A stretch of DNA of 64,000 bases, from contig JAHJIJ010000027.1 of NCBI GenBank assembly GCA_018823325.1, positions 186,001 to 250,000 of the forward strand. The letters are read 5' to 3'. The stretch is from Alphaproteobacteria bacterium. GTDB lineage: Bacteria > Pseudomonadota > Alphaproteobacteria > Sphingomonadales > Sphingomonadaceae. The notes below the pieces were generated by a model. The model had not been told where the DNA came from. It worked only from the letters and a program-made list of their open reading frames with translations, and ran no database searches. A program made the translations under genes and the position numbers. Shown here in pieces: positions 1 through 9,317 of this stretch. How positions within the stretch are numbered: the first letter of the stretch is position 1; the number at the start of each line of letters is the position of its first letter.

Positions 1-431
1 AGATGGCTGTCCATGTCGATCTCGATTGGCCCCACGCGCATCGTTGCGCCATTATTGCCCCCTGCCCTGCGCAACACGGCGCGCGCCCGGGCGGCGACTT
101 CCAGCGCATTGAAGGGCTTCACGACATAATCGTCCGCACCGATGCGCAGTGCCTGGAGCTTGTCGATATCCTGATCGAGCGCGGTCAACATGATCACGGG
201 CGTCGTACCCCGGCGGCGCAGCTCGGCCAGAACTTCCCACCCGTTGAGGCGCGGCATCTGGACATCGAGCATGACGAGATCGGGCTTGAGAGCAAGATGG
301 AGCTCAAGGGCGGTGCGGCCATCGGCAGCGCGGACAGTACGAAACCCCTCGCGCTCCAGATAGGCGGCGATCACTTCTGCGATTTCGGGTTCGTCCTCGG
401 CGACGAGAACCAGTGCGTTTTCGGCGTCCAT
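1..431 (-). CDS. OmpR-family response regulator, BaeR/AdeR-like (C-terminus beyond window)
   Basis: The first 143 residues are visible; the gene runs off the left edge before its DNA-binding domain is complete. They form a full receiver domain: acidic pocket Glu11-Asp12, phospho-acceptor Asp55 in the motif LDVQMP, Thr82, and Lys104 in VVKPF, followed by a linker and the start of what should be a winged-helix output domain (MRVGPIEIDMDS). Known family role: phosphorylation by a partner histidine kinase activates promoter binding. It is transcribed away from an RND efflux operon with about 145 bp between them, so control of that operon is the natural inference, as for BaeR and AdeR. The partner kinase is not visible and probably lies further left. 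Confidence 0.88.
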   Translation of the reverse strand, partial: MDAENALVLVAEDEPEIAEVIAAYLEREGFRTVRAADGRTALELHLALKPDLVMLDVQMPRLNGWEVLAELRRRGTTPVIMLTALDQDIDKLQALRIGADDYVVKPFNALEVAARARAVLRRAGGNNGATMRVGPIEIDMDSH

Positions 432-576
432 GACTTTCCTTCTTCCTTCATGGGCGTTAACTCACTTCCCTTGAGGCCACTAGCCGCCCTCCACACTTTC
501 TCTACATTTCCGTCACACTCGCTCGACAGGCCCGTTCCAAAGGGCAGGCGCAGACAAGCAACCCCAAGAGTCGGAC

Positions 577-1761
577 ATGATGACACCTTGCCCCCCCAGG
601 CGCTCCGGCGCCTTCATCGTTATCGCGTCCACGGCGCTGTTGCTTTCTGCCTGCTCGGGAGGCGAGGCCCCACCCGCGCCTCCCCCGCCTGATGTATCGG
701 TCGTGACGGTCTCCCCCTCACGCGTCGATGTGGCGGACGAACTGCCGGGCCGGGTCATGGCCTTTCGCGTGGCGGAAATCCGCCCGCAGGTGAATGGCGT
801 GATCCAGCGCCGGCTGTTCGAGCAGGGCACGGAAGTGCGCGCAGGTCAGCCTCTGTTCCAGATCGACCCCGCGCCTTTCCGCGCCGATACCGCCAGCGCG
901 GCCGCCGCTGTCCAGCGCGCGCAGGCGGCGCTCAACCGCGCCCGCATTCAGGCGGAGCGGCTCGCGCCTCTCGTGAAGGTGGATGCCATCAGCGGTCAGG
1001 CCTATGACGATGCCGTGGCCGCGCGCGATCAGGCCGCAGCCGATCTCGCGCAGAGCCGCGCCGCGCTCGCTCGCCAGCAGGTCGATCTCAATTTTGCAAC
1101 GATCCGCTCGCCGATCAGCGGTCGGATCGATCAGTCGCTCGTCACCGAAGGCGCCCTCGCCGCAGTCGGCGCCACCGAGCCGCTTGCCACCGTTCAACAG
1201 ATTGACCGCGTCTATGTTGACGTGCGTCAGCCGGCCGCCCGCCTCGAAACGCTGCGCGAGGCGGCGCGTGCCGGCACTTCCGCCCAGGGCGCCCCCGTGG
1301 AAATCGTGGCTTCCGATGGGCGGGCCTATCCGGTCACCGGACGCCTGCTTTTCTCGGGCATCAGTGTCGACCCCGGCACGGGCGAAGTCATTGCCCGCGT
1401 CGAGGTTCCCAACCCTGAAAGGGCGCTGCTGCCCGGCATGTTCGTTCGCGCGCGGCTGCCGCGCGTGACCTTGCCGAACGCGCTCACCCTGCCACAGCAG
1501 GCGGTGGTGCGCGATCCCACCGGCAATGCCAGCGTGCGGGTCGTCGGCAAGGACGGCAAGGTGGTCGCACGCCCGGTACAGACCGGGGACGTGCGCGACG
1601 GCACGATCGTCATCATGTCCGGGCTCAAGGCCGGCGAGACCGTGATCGTGGAAGGGCAGGACCGCGTCCAGCCCGGCGCGCAGGTCAAGCCTGTGCCGTG
1701 GCGCCAGGACGGTCAGCAGGGCCAGGCGCAAGGCGCCGCCCCCGCCGCATCCGGCCGCTGA
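577..1761 (+). CDS. RND efflux periplasmic adaptor lipoprotein (AcrA/MexA family)
   Basis: Membrane-fusion protein of a tripartite drug efflux pump, 394 residues. The N-terminus is a lipoprotein signal ending in the lipobox LSAC (Cys26), so it should be anchored to the outer face of the inner membrane. It contains the lipoyl half-motif GQPLFQIDP, an alanine-rich coiled-coil hairpin (about residues 105-170), a second lipoyl half and beta-barrel domain, and a Gln/Ala-rich tail. Two ATG codons stand together at 577 and 580; either could start. It is the first gene of a three-gene operon, with the pump gene 16 bp downstream. Substrates cannot be read from the sequence. Confidence 0.93.
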   Translation: MMTPCPPRRSGAFIVIASTALLLSACSGGEAPPAPPPPDVSVVTVSPSRVDVADELPGRVMAFRVAEIRPQVNGVIQRRLFEQGTEVRAGQPLFQIDPAPFRADTASAAAAVQRAQAALNRARIQAERLAPLVKVDAISGQAYDDAVAARDQAAADLAQSRAALARQQVDLNFATIRSPISGRIDQSLVTEGALAAVGATEPLATVQQIDRVYVDVRQPAARLETLREAARAGTSAQGAPVEIVASDGRAYPVTGRLLFSGISVDPGTGEVIARVEVPNPERALLPGMFVRARLPRVTLPNALTLPQQAVVRDPTGNASVRVVGKDGKVVARPVQTGDVRDGTIVIMSGLKAGETVIVEGQDRVQPGAQVKPVPWRQDGQQGQAQGAAPAASGR

Positions 1762-1777
1762 GAGCGAGAGAGACCCC

Positions 1778-4700
1778 ATGCCCCGCTTCTTCATAGACCG
1801 GCCGATCTTCGCCTGGGTGGTCGCGATCGCGATCATGCTCGCCGGTGTGATCGCCATCCCGCAGCTGCCGATCGAGCGCTATCCCACGATCGCGCCGCCG
1901 AGCATCAGCATCACCGCGACCTACCCTGGCGCCACGCCGCAGACGATGAACGACAGCGTCGTCAGTCTGATCGAGCGGGAGCTTTCGAGCGTCAAGAACC
2001 TGCTCTACTTCGAGAGTTCGACGGACACCTCGGGTCAGGCAACGATCACGGCGACGTTCCAGCCGGGCACAGACCCTGAGCTTGCGCAGGTCGACGTGCA
2101 GAACCGGCTCAAGACGGCCGAACCCCGCTTGCCGCAGGTGGTGCGCCAGCTTGGCATTCAGGTCGAGGCGGCCGATCCCAACTTCCTCGCGCTGGTGAAC
2201 ATCGAGTCGAAAAATGGCGAGCTCGATGCTGCCGAGCTGACCGATTATGCCGCCCGCTATGTGGTCGAGGAGCTGAAGCGTATTCCCGGCGTCGGCCGCG
2301 TCCAGCTGTTCGGCGCCGAGCGAGCCATGCGCATCTGGGTCGATCCGGCCAAGCTGGCCTCGTTCAATCTGGCCATGAACGATGTGACGCAGGCGGTTGC
2401 CGGGCAGAACACGCTCATCGCGCCGGGCGCGCTCGGCGGCGAGCCCGCCGTGAGCGGCCAGCGCGTGACGGTGCCGCTGACCGTCGAGGGGCAGTTGCAG
2501 ACGCCGGAAGGGTTCCGCCAGATCGTGCTGCGGGCTAATTCCGACGGATCGACGCTCAAGCTGGGCGATGTGGCGCGTGTCGAACTGGGCCAGCAGGCCT
2601 TCTGGTTCAACACCCGCGCCAACGGGAAGCCTGTGGCCCTCGTGGCCGCGCAACTTGCGCCCGGCGCAAATGCAGTTTCCACCTCGAGCCTGATCCACGA
2701 CCGGATGGAAGAACTCGGTCAGGCGATGCCCTCCAACATCACCTACCGCATTCCATTCGACACCGCGCCTTATGTGCGGATCTCCATCGAAAAAGTGGTG
2801 GAGACGCTGGTCGAGGCGATGGTGCTCGTCTTCCTGGTGATGTTCCTCTTCCTCCAGAAGTTCCGCTACACGCTGATCCCCGCCATCGTGGCACCGATCG
2901 CCCTGCTCGGCACTTTCGCGATCATGCTGCTTGCGGGGTTCTCGATCAACGTGCTCACCATGTTCGGCATGGTGCTGGCCATCGGCATCATCGTGGACGA
3001 TGCCATCGTGGTGGTCGAGAATGTCGAGCGCATCATGGCCGAAGAGGGTCTCTCTCCCCGCGAAGCGACTCGCAAGGCCATGGGAGAGATCACCGGCGCG
3101 ATTATCGGCATCAGCCTCGTGCTCACCGCCGTGTTCATCCCGATGGCCTTCTCGACCGGCTCGGTGGGGGCGATCTACCGCCAGTTCACCATTTCCATGG
3201 CGGTCTCCATTCTGTTCTCCGCTTTCCTCGCCCTCTCCCTGACGCCGGCCCTGTGCGCCACGCTGCTCAAGCCCGTGCATGGCCATGAGCAGAAGCGCGG
3301 CTTCTTCGGCTGGTTCGACCGCAAGTTCGACCAGATGTCCAAGGGCTACGAGAATTGGGTGACGAAGCTGGTCAAACGCACCGGCCGGATGATGGCGGCC
3401 TTCGCTGTCGTGCTCGCCCTGCTTGGTTTTGCCTTCTACAGCCTGCCCTCGGCCTTCCTGCCCGAGGAAGACCAGGGCTATTACATCACCATTTTCCAGA
3501 TGCCGTCGGATTCCACCTCAGCGCGCACGCTCGAAGCCATCTCGGCGCTCGAAAAGCACAGCGTCGGCCGCGCCGGCATCGAGGATATCATCGCCGTCCA
3601 GGGCTGGGGCTTTGCGGGCGCAGGCAGCAATGTCGGCATCGCCTTCACGATCCTCAAGGACTGGTCGGACCGCGAGGGCGCGACGGCCTTTGGCGAAGTT
3701 GCAGCCGCCAATGGCGCCACCGCAGCGGTGCGCGAGGGCATGATCATGAGCGTCGTGCCGCCGTCCATCGATGGTCTGGGCACCACCAGCGGCTTCTCGC
3801 TCCGGCTTGAAGACCGTGGGGGCCGCAGCAATGCGGAGCTGATGGCGGCCCAGTTCCAGCTGATCGGCATGGCGGCGCAGAGCCCGAAGCTGATGGGCGT
3901 GTATCCTGAAGGCCTGATGCCGGGCACAAGCGTCGCGCTGGATATCGACCGGCAGAAGGCGCAGATTCTCGGCGTGCCGTTCGAATCCATTGCGCAGACG
4001 ATCAGCACGGCCATGGGCTCTGCTTATGTGAACGACTTCCCCAATCGCGGCCGCATGCAACAGGTCATCGTGCAGGCGGAAGCGGATGCGCGCATGAACC
4101 TTGACGATGTGCTGAAGCTCTACGTGCGCAACAACGCCGGCGAACCCGTGCCGCTGACCGAGCTCGTGACGCCGCGCTGGGAGCAGACGCCCCTGCAGCT
4201 GGTGCGCTACAATGGCTATCCCGCCATGCGAATCGCCGGTCAGGCCGCACCCGGCTATTCCAGCGGCGAAGCCATGGCGGAAATGGAGCGGCTCGCCGCA
4301 CAGCTGCCGCCCGGCTACACCGTCTCCTGGACCGGCCAGTCGCTGCAGGAGATCCTCGCCGGCGACACGCAGCTGCTCCTCCTCGGCCTCTCGATGCTGA
4401 TCGTGTTCCTGATCCTCGCGGCACTGTATGAGAGCTGGGCAATCCCGCTGTCGGTCATGCTTGTCGTGCCGCTCGGCCTCATTGGCGCGGTTGCTGCCGT
4501 GATGCTGCGGGGCATGCCCAACGACATCTTCTTCCAGGTCGGGCTGATCACGATCATCGGCCTCAGCGCCAAGAACGCGATCCTGATCGTGGAGTTCGCA
4601 AAGACGGCGCGCGAGCGTGGCATGTCGACCGTCGACGCGACGATCCAGGCGGCGCGTCTACGCCTGCGGCCGATCCTGATGACCAGCTTCGCGTTCACCA

Positions 4701-4942
4701 TGGGCGTCATCCCGCTGATGATCGCGAGCGGCGCCAGCAAGGAGACGCAGCAGGCGATCGGCACCGGCGTATTCGGCGGCATGATCAGCGCCACCGCGCT
4801 CGCCATCTTCTTTGTGCCGGTATTCTTCGTGGTGGTGATGTCGCTTGTCGAACGGGTCCGCGGCCGCCGGGACGACACCCCGCCGCCCGCCGATCAGGCG
4901 ACCGCCGCCACTCCTGACCCGCGCCCCGCGCCGGAGAGCTGA
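1778..4942 (+). CDS. RND multidrug efflux pump, inner-membrane subunit (AcrB/HAE1 family)
   Basis: Proton-driven trimeric inner-membrane transporter, 1054 residues, the usual size for the HAE1 family. The start MPRFFIDRPIFAWV is the typical RND opening, preceded by a GAGAGA ribosome site. The proton relay is intact: Asp407-Asp408 in IIVDDAIVVVENVER, at the same positions as in AcrB, and Lys932 in SAKNAILIVEFA of TM10. Two large periplasmic loops separate TM1-TM2 and TM7-TM8, as expected. It overlaps the operon logic of adaptor-pump-channel, with the channel gene beginning 2 bp after its stop. The long open frames on the opposite strand here are G+C-driven shadows. Family assignment is firm; substrate specificity is not. 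Confidence 0.96.
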   Translation: MPRFFIDRPIFAWVVAIAIMLAGVIAIPQLPIERYPTIAPPSISITATYPGATPQTMNDSVVSLIERELSSVKNLLYFESSTDTSGQATITATFQPGTDPELAQVDVQNRLKTAEPRLPQVVRQLGIQVEAADPNFLALVNIESKNGELDAAELTDYAARYVVEELKRIPGVGRVQLFGAERAMRIWVDPAKLASFNLAMNDVTQAVAGQNTLIAPGALGGEPAVSGQRVTVPLTVEGQLQTPEGFRQIVLRANSDGSTLKLGDVARVELGQQAFWFNTRANGKPVALVAAQLAPGANAVSTSSLIHDRMEELGQAMPSNITYRIPFDTAPYVRISIEKVVETLVEAMVLVFLVMFLFLQKFRYTLIPAIVAPIALLGTFAIMLLAGFSINVLTMFGMVLAIGIIVDDAIVVVENVERIMAEEGLSPREATRKAMGEITGAIIGISLVLTAVFIPMAFSTGSVGAIYRQFTISMAVSILFSAFLALSLTPALCATLLKPVHGHEQKRGFFGWFDRKFDQMSKGYENWVTKLVKRTGRMMAAFAVVLALLGFAFYSLPSAFLPEEDQGYYITIFQMPSDSTSARTLEAISALEKHSVGRAGIEDIIAVQGWGFAGAGSNVGIAFTILKDWSDREGATAFGEVAAANGATAAVREGMIMSVVPPSIDGLGTTSGFSLRLEDRGGRSNAELMAAQFQLIGMAAQSPKLMGVYPEGLMPGTSVALDIDRQKAQILGVPFESIAQTISTAMGSAYVNDFPNRGRMQQVIVQAEADARMNLDDVLKLYVRNNAGEPVPLTELVTPRWEQTPLQLVRYNGYPAMRIAGQAAPGYSSGEAMAEMERLAAQLPPGYTVSWTGQSLQEILAGDTQLLLLGLSMLIVFLILAALYESWAIPLSVMLVVPLGLIGAVAAVMLRGMPNDIFFQVGLITIIGLSAKNAILIVEFAKTARERGMSTVDATIQAARLRLRPILMTSFAFTMGVIPLMIASGASKETQQAIGTGVFGGMISATALAIFFVPVFFVVVMSLVERVRGRRDDTPPPADQATAATPDPRPAPES

Positions 4943-4943
4943 G

Positions 4944-6341
4944 ATGCGTAAATTTGCCCTCGCTGCGCTGCTGCTCACCAGCGCCTGCTCGCTGAACCCC
5001 CGGCTGGAGACGCCGCCCGCCCCCGTGGCGCCGGCCTATCCGCTTGCTGCCACGGACGAAGCCGCCAGTGCCGCCGCCCTCGACTGGCGGGAGATGTTCG
5101 GCGATCCGCGCCTGCAGCGGCTCATCGATCTGGCGCTGGAGAACAATCGCGATCTGCGTATCTCCACCCTCAACGTGGAAGCTGCCCGCGCGCAGTTCCG
5201 TGTCGCCCGTGGCGCCCAGCTGCCCTCGGTGGATGCCAGCGCCGGCTTCACCCGCCAGCGCGTCTCCGCCGCCACGGCCCAACCCGGTGCGCCGCAGACC
5301 GGCGGCTATGAGTTCAGCCAGTTCTCCGCCACCGCCGCACTAACCAGCTTCGAGATCGACCTGTTTGGCCGCCTGCGCTCGCAGAGCGAAGCCGCGTTCG
5401 AACGCTATCTTGCCACCGATGAGGGCCGTCGCGCGGCGCGGATCGCGCTCATCGGCTCCATTGTCGATGCCTATCTGGCGGAGCGCCTGGCCGAAGAGCA
5501 GCTTGCCCTCACCGAGCAGACACTGGCCGATTGGCAGGCCTCGCTGACCATCACCCGCCAACTTCAGCAGGCGCGGCAAGTGAGCGGCCTCGATGTGGCG
5601 CAGGCGGAGGGGCAGGTCAGCCAGGCGGAGGCCGATCAGGCCATGCGCACGCGGATGCTGGCGGAAGCGCGCAATGCCCTCACGCTGCTCGTCGGGGCGC
5701 CTCTGCCCGCCGATCTGCCGGCGCCGATTGCGCTGATGGACCAGCCGATCCGCACGCAACTGCCAGTCGGCCTGCCGTCGGACCTGCTCGTCAACCGGCC
5801 GGACATCCGGCAGGCCGAACGGGAGCTTGTCGCGGCGAATGCCGATGTCGGCGCAGCGCGCGCAGCCTTCTTCCCGCGCATCTCGCTGACCGGCTTGTTC
5901 GGCTTCACCAGCCTTGCGCTCGATAATCTGTTCGAGAGCGCCAATCGCACATGGTCTTTCTCGCCGCAGATCACGCAGCCGATCTTCAACGGCGGCAGCC
6001 TTCAGGGCCAGCTCGACCTGGCGCAGGTTCGCAAGTCCATTGCGGTCGCCAGCTATGAGCGCGCCATTCAGGCGGCGTTCCGCGAGGTTGCCGATGGTTT
6101 GGCCGGACGAGAGACCTTCACTCGCCAGATTGAGGCGCAACGCGGAGTCGCGGAGACTGCGGCCCGCCGCACGGAGCTTTCACGTCTGCGCTATGAGGCA
6201 GGCGTGGATGGCCGGCTCGAACTGCTCGACGCGCAGCGCAGCGATTATGCCGCGCGCCTCAACCTGCTGGAATTGCGTCGGCAGGAGCTATCCAGCGCTG
6301 CCGGTCTCTACCGCGCGCTTGGCGGCGGGGATGAGGAGTGA
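4944..6341 (+). CDS. RND efflux outer-membrane channel lipoprotein (NodT/OprM family)
   Basis: TolC-like outer membrane factor, 465 residues from the ATG one base after the pump stop codon; the open frame extends upstream inside the pump gene but the lipoprotein signal fixes the start. The signal MRKFALAALLLTSAC ends in a lipobox with Cys15 as the lipidation site. Two repeated coiled-coil/beta-barrel halves are visible; landmarks are VNRPDIRQAERELVAANADVG and the duplicated ARQVSGLDVAQAEGQ / RYEAGVDGRLELLDAQR segments typical of the family. It completes the tripartite pump. The downstream gene converges on it with only about 16 bp between stops. Confidence 0.94.
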   Translation: MRKFALAALLLTSACSLNPRLETPPAPVAPAYPLAATDEAASAAALDWREMFGDPRLQRLIDLALENNRDLRISTLNVEAARAQFRVARGAQLPSVDASAGFTRQRVSAATAQPGAPQTGGYEFSQFSATAALTSFEIDLFGRLRSQSEAAFERYLATDEGRRAARIALIGSIVDAYLAERLAEEQLALTEQTLADWQASLTITRQLQQARQVSGLDVAQAEGQVSQAEADQAMRTRMLAEARNALTLLVGAPLPADLPAPIALMDQPIRTQLPVGLPSDLLVNRPDIRQAERELVAANADVGAARAAFFPRISLTGLFGFTSLALDNLFESANRTWSFSPQITQPIFNGGSLQGQLDLAQVRKSIAVASYERAIQAAFREVADGLAGRETFTRQIEAQRGVAETAARRTELSRLRYEAGVDGRLELLDAQRSDYAARLNLLELRRQELSSAAGLYRALGGGDEE

Positions 6342-6357
6342 GCACTGACCTTGAGGA

Positions 6358-9237
6358 TCAGGCGGCGCCGAACTCCCAGTGATCATAGCTGTTGCCGCGC
6401 AGGATCGCCGGCACCTGCTCCGCCGGAACTGCCTTGCTGAACAGATAGCCCTGGCCGATCGTGCAGCCCCGCGCGCGCAGATAGCGGGCTTGGGCAATGG
6501 TCTCGACGCCCTCGGCAACAGTCTGCATGCCCATGCGCCGCGCCATTTGCAGCACAGCATCGATCACCGCCGTCCCACCCGGTGCGTCCTCGCCGATCCG
6601 GTCGATGAACGACTTGTCGATCTTGATCACATCGACGGGGAATTGCTGGAGATGGCTGAGCGATGCGTAGCCGGTGCCGAAATCGTCGAGCGCCACCATC
6701 ACGCCCAGCGCGCGCAGTTCTTCCAGCATGCGCGCGACTTCCGGCCCGAATTGGCCGATCAGCACTGTCTCGGTCACTTCAATGTCGATCTGCGCGAGAT
6801 CCTGCCGGTGCGTCCGCGCGGCGTTCTGGAGGCGCCGGGTAAGATCGGGCGACCGAAAATCCCCGGCTGAAACATTCACCGCAATCCGCCCCGGGTCGAG
6901 TCCATATGCGCGCCACGTCGCCAGATCGGCAAACATGCGGCAGAAGATCCGGTCGGTCAGGCGCACGGACATTTCCGCATCGGCGAAGGCTGCCTCGATT
7001 GCCGAAGGGGGCAGCACGCCGCCATTGTCCTGTACCCGCAGCAGGGCTTCCCAGCCCATGATCTGCCCGGTCTGCAGATCGATCTTGGGCTGATAGAAGG
7101 GCACGATGCGATCCTCCTCCACGCCGGCGCGCGCGACGATAAGCATCCGCGAGCGCTTCTCGGAGGCATGCTTGAGAGCGGGAGAAAACTCGCGCACCAC
7201 ACCGGGCAGGTCCGCCTTTGAGGCGTAGAGCGCCAGATCGGCAGCGATCAGCAGTTCGCCGGGGTCTGCGCCATCGCGAGGCCAGATCGCCACACCAGCT
7301 GAAAAGCCGATCGGGATGCGCAGCTCATCAAACATGACCGGTTTTTCGAAGCAGCGGGCCAGCGCCTCGGCTACCTCGCGATAGTCCCCCGGCGCTGCAA
7401 GGCCCGGCGCGATGATCGCGAATTCGTCGCCGCCCAGTCGCGCCACGGTCGCACCCTCAGGCATGGCCGCAGGCAGGCGCCGTGCCACTTCCTCCAGCAC
7501 CCGGTCGCCCGCCGCATGGCCGAGCGTGTCGTTCATTTCCTTGAAGTTATTGAGGTCAAGGATGATGAGCGCCACCTTCTCGCCCGTCTCGCAGGCCTTA
7601 TCGATCGCCGCCTGAATGCGGATTCCGTAGAGCGCCCGGTTGGGCAAACGGGTGAGATGATCGTGATAGGCAGCCCAGTTCAGCTCGGCCTGCGCCCGCT
7701 TCTGCTCGGTAATGTCCAGCATCGAACCAACCAGCCGGACCGGCAACATGTTCTCATCGCGGACGATCACGCAGCGTGTTCTTACGTCGATCCAGGCACC
7801 AGCCGCAGTGAGGAAACGATATTCTTCGCTCCAGAACTTCTGCCCGCTGTCGAGCGCCCGCGCCTGACTGGCGAGCACATGGGCGCGGTCATCGGGGTGG
7901 ATGCGATCCAGCCACCAGCTGAGGTTCGTGCCCTCGTCCAGATTGGCATAGCCCAGCACTTTGGGGTGCGCTCCGCCCCATGTCGCCCGCCCTTCCTCGA
8001 AGGACCAGTCCCAGATGACGTCGTTGGTCGCCAGCGAAGCAAGCCGGTAACGCTCCTCGCTCTGGCGCAGGGCGGTCTCGGCGATCACATGCTCGTGAAT
8101 ATCCTCCAGGCTGCCATACCAGGCGGTGATCTCCCCCACTTCGTTCCGCCGCGGTCGCGCCCGCGCCCGGAACCAGCGATAGGAGCCGTCGATCAACCGG
8201 ATGCGGTAGCGGACGTCTGCTTCTTCGTCCTTCCCGTCCTTCACGGCGGCGGACCACAAGTTCTTGACGACAGGCAGATCGTCGGGATGGACCACCTGGG
8301 CCCAGCCATCGCCCACGCCCTCTTCCTTCGGAAGGCCCACCAGATCAGCCCAGAGCGGCGCGATTTCGGTCACGCGCCCCTCGGGATCGGCCACCCAGGC
8401 GATCTGTGGATTGAGTTCGATATAGGCGCGATGATGATCCTGCGTCGAACGCAGGTTCTCCAGTGCCATCGTCAACTGCCGATGTTCCTCGGCGGTCGCG
8501 CGGGCCAGGCTCTCCGCATGCCAGGCATAGCTAAGCGCCACCACGAGCAACCCGACGAACACACTCACGACAACCACGCCCAATTCATCGGACGAGACAG
8601 CCATGTTCGCTGCGGCTGCGTGCGAGGCATGTGCCGTCAGGGTAACACCGGACATGGCGATGAAATGCACCGATAGTGCGGAGGCAGCTATCGCCGCTGC
8701 AGCGGGCCAGACGAAAATGCGGCCCCTATCCTCACTGAACAAATGGCCAGAGAGGCAGCCCAGACCGAGGCCGGCGACGATCGCCAGCAGCACAGCCGTG
8801 GTGTCATGCACAACATCGCCGGCAAAACTCAGCGCATGCATGTCAATGAAATGCGCCACGATCACGCTGCAGCCAATCAGCCCACCTCCCAGCAGAGGTC
8901 TGGGACGATGGAGGAAGCCAAGCACCCAACCCGTCATGGCGAGGGGCACGGCGATCAGGGCGGACAGGGCAGCCACGCTCATGTCAAAGTGGATATCGAG
9001 GTCCTGCCGATAGCCCAACATGGCCGTGAAATGCGTGGTCCAGACCGCCAATCCCGTCATAAGTCCCGCAAGCACAAGCCAGGCACGGCGAGAATTCTGC
9101 GTTTCGGGCTTCAGCGCATGCTTGGCAATCGCAGTCGCCGTGAGGCTACCGAATGCACAAACGGCCACCGCCAGCGCCACGAAGCGCAGATGGTGTTCAT
9201 GAACAATGGTGGTGTAGAGGCTCTCCACGTGACCCAA
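6358..9237 (-). CDS. MHYT-PAS-PAS-GGDEF-EAL cyclic-di-GMP signalling protein
   Basis: Membrane sensor that probably both makes and degrades cyclic-di-GMP, 959 residues. Order: an N-terminal seven-helix MHYT sensor (residues about 10-245) with the repeated motifs THFTAM (His69), AHFIDM and VHFIAM, which are thought to bind a metal; two PAS domains (about 265-390 and 395-520); a GGDEF domain with intact LGGDEF signature near residue 600; and an EAL domain with intact EALL near 728 plus catalytic-loop motifs DDFGTGY and IDKSFID. Both catalytic sites look intact, so the net activity cannot be predicted. The first codon at 9237 is TTG; a GTG three codons later (9228) is an alternative. No operon partner is seen. 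Confidence 0.93.
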   Translation of the reverse strand: MGHVESLYTTIVHEHHLRFVALAVAVCAFGSLTATAIAKHALKPETQNSRRAWLVLAGLMTGLAVWTTHFTAMLGYRQDLDIHFDMSVAALSALIAVPLAMTGWVLGFLHRPRPLLGGGLIGCSVIVAHFIDMHALSFAGDVVHDTTAVLLAIVAGLGLGCLSGHLFSEDRGRIFVWPAAAAIAASALSVHFIAMSGVTLTAHASHAAAANMAVSSDELGVVVVSVFVGLLVVALSYAWHAESLARATAEEHRQLTMALENLRSTQDHHRAYIELNPQIAWVADPEGRVTEIAPLWADLVGLPKEEGVGDGWAQVVHPDDLPVVKNLWSAAVKDGKDEEADVRYRIRLIDGSYRWFRARARPRRNEVGEITAWYGSLEDIHEHVIAETALRQSEERYRLASLATNDVIWDWSFEEGRATWGGAHPKVLGYANLDEGTNLSWWLDRIHPDDRAHVLASQARALDSGQKFWSEEYRFLTAAGAWIDVRTRCVIVRDENMLPVRLVGSMLDITEQKRAQAELNWAAYHDHLTRLPNRALYGIRIQAAIDKACETGEKVALIILDLNNFKEMNDTLGHAAGDRVLEEVARRLPAAMPEGATVARLGGDEFAIIAPGLAAPGDYREVAEALARCFEKPVMFDELRIPIGFSAGVAIWPRDGADPGELLIAADLALYASKADLPGVVREFSPALKHASEKRSRMLIVARAGVEEDRIVPFYQPKIDLQTGQIMGWEALLRVQDNGGVLPPSAIEAAFADAEMSVRLTDRIFCRMFADLATWRAYGLDPGRIAVNVSAGDFRSPDLTRRLQNAARTHRQDLAQIDIEVTETVLIGQFGPEVARMLEELRALGVMVALDDFGTGYASLSHLQQFPVDVIKIDKSFIDRIGEDAPGGTAVIDAVLQMARRMGMQTVAEGVETIAQARYLRARGCTIGQGYLFSKAVPAEQVPAILRGNSYDHWEFGAA

Positions 9238-9317
9238 CTATAGCAGCTGCGCATCACGCTAGGCCCCCAGAGGTTAGCAAAGTGTTGCCTGTGCGGTGAG
9301 TGGATGCGCTGCCAAGA

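Noticed and set aside
3..692. Long plus-strand frame over the response regulator
   Set aside because: It is the antisense of the receiver-domain gene and has no protein features; the minus strand codes a full receiver domain.
1685..3286. 533-codon minus-strand frame inside the RND pump gene
   Set aside because: High-G+C antisense frame; its translation is a His/Asp/Arg-rich shadow with no domain, while the plus strand encodes an intact AcrB homologue.
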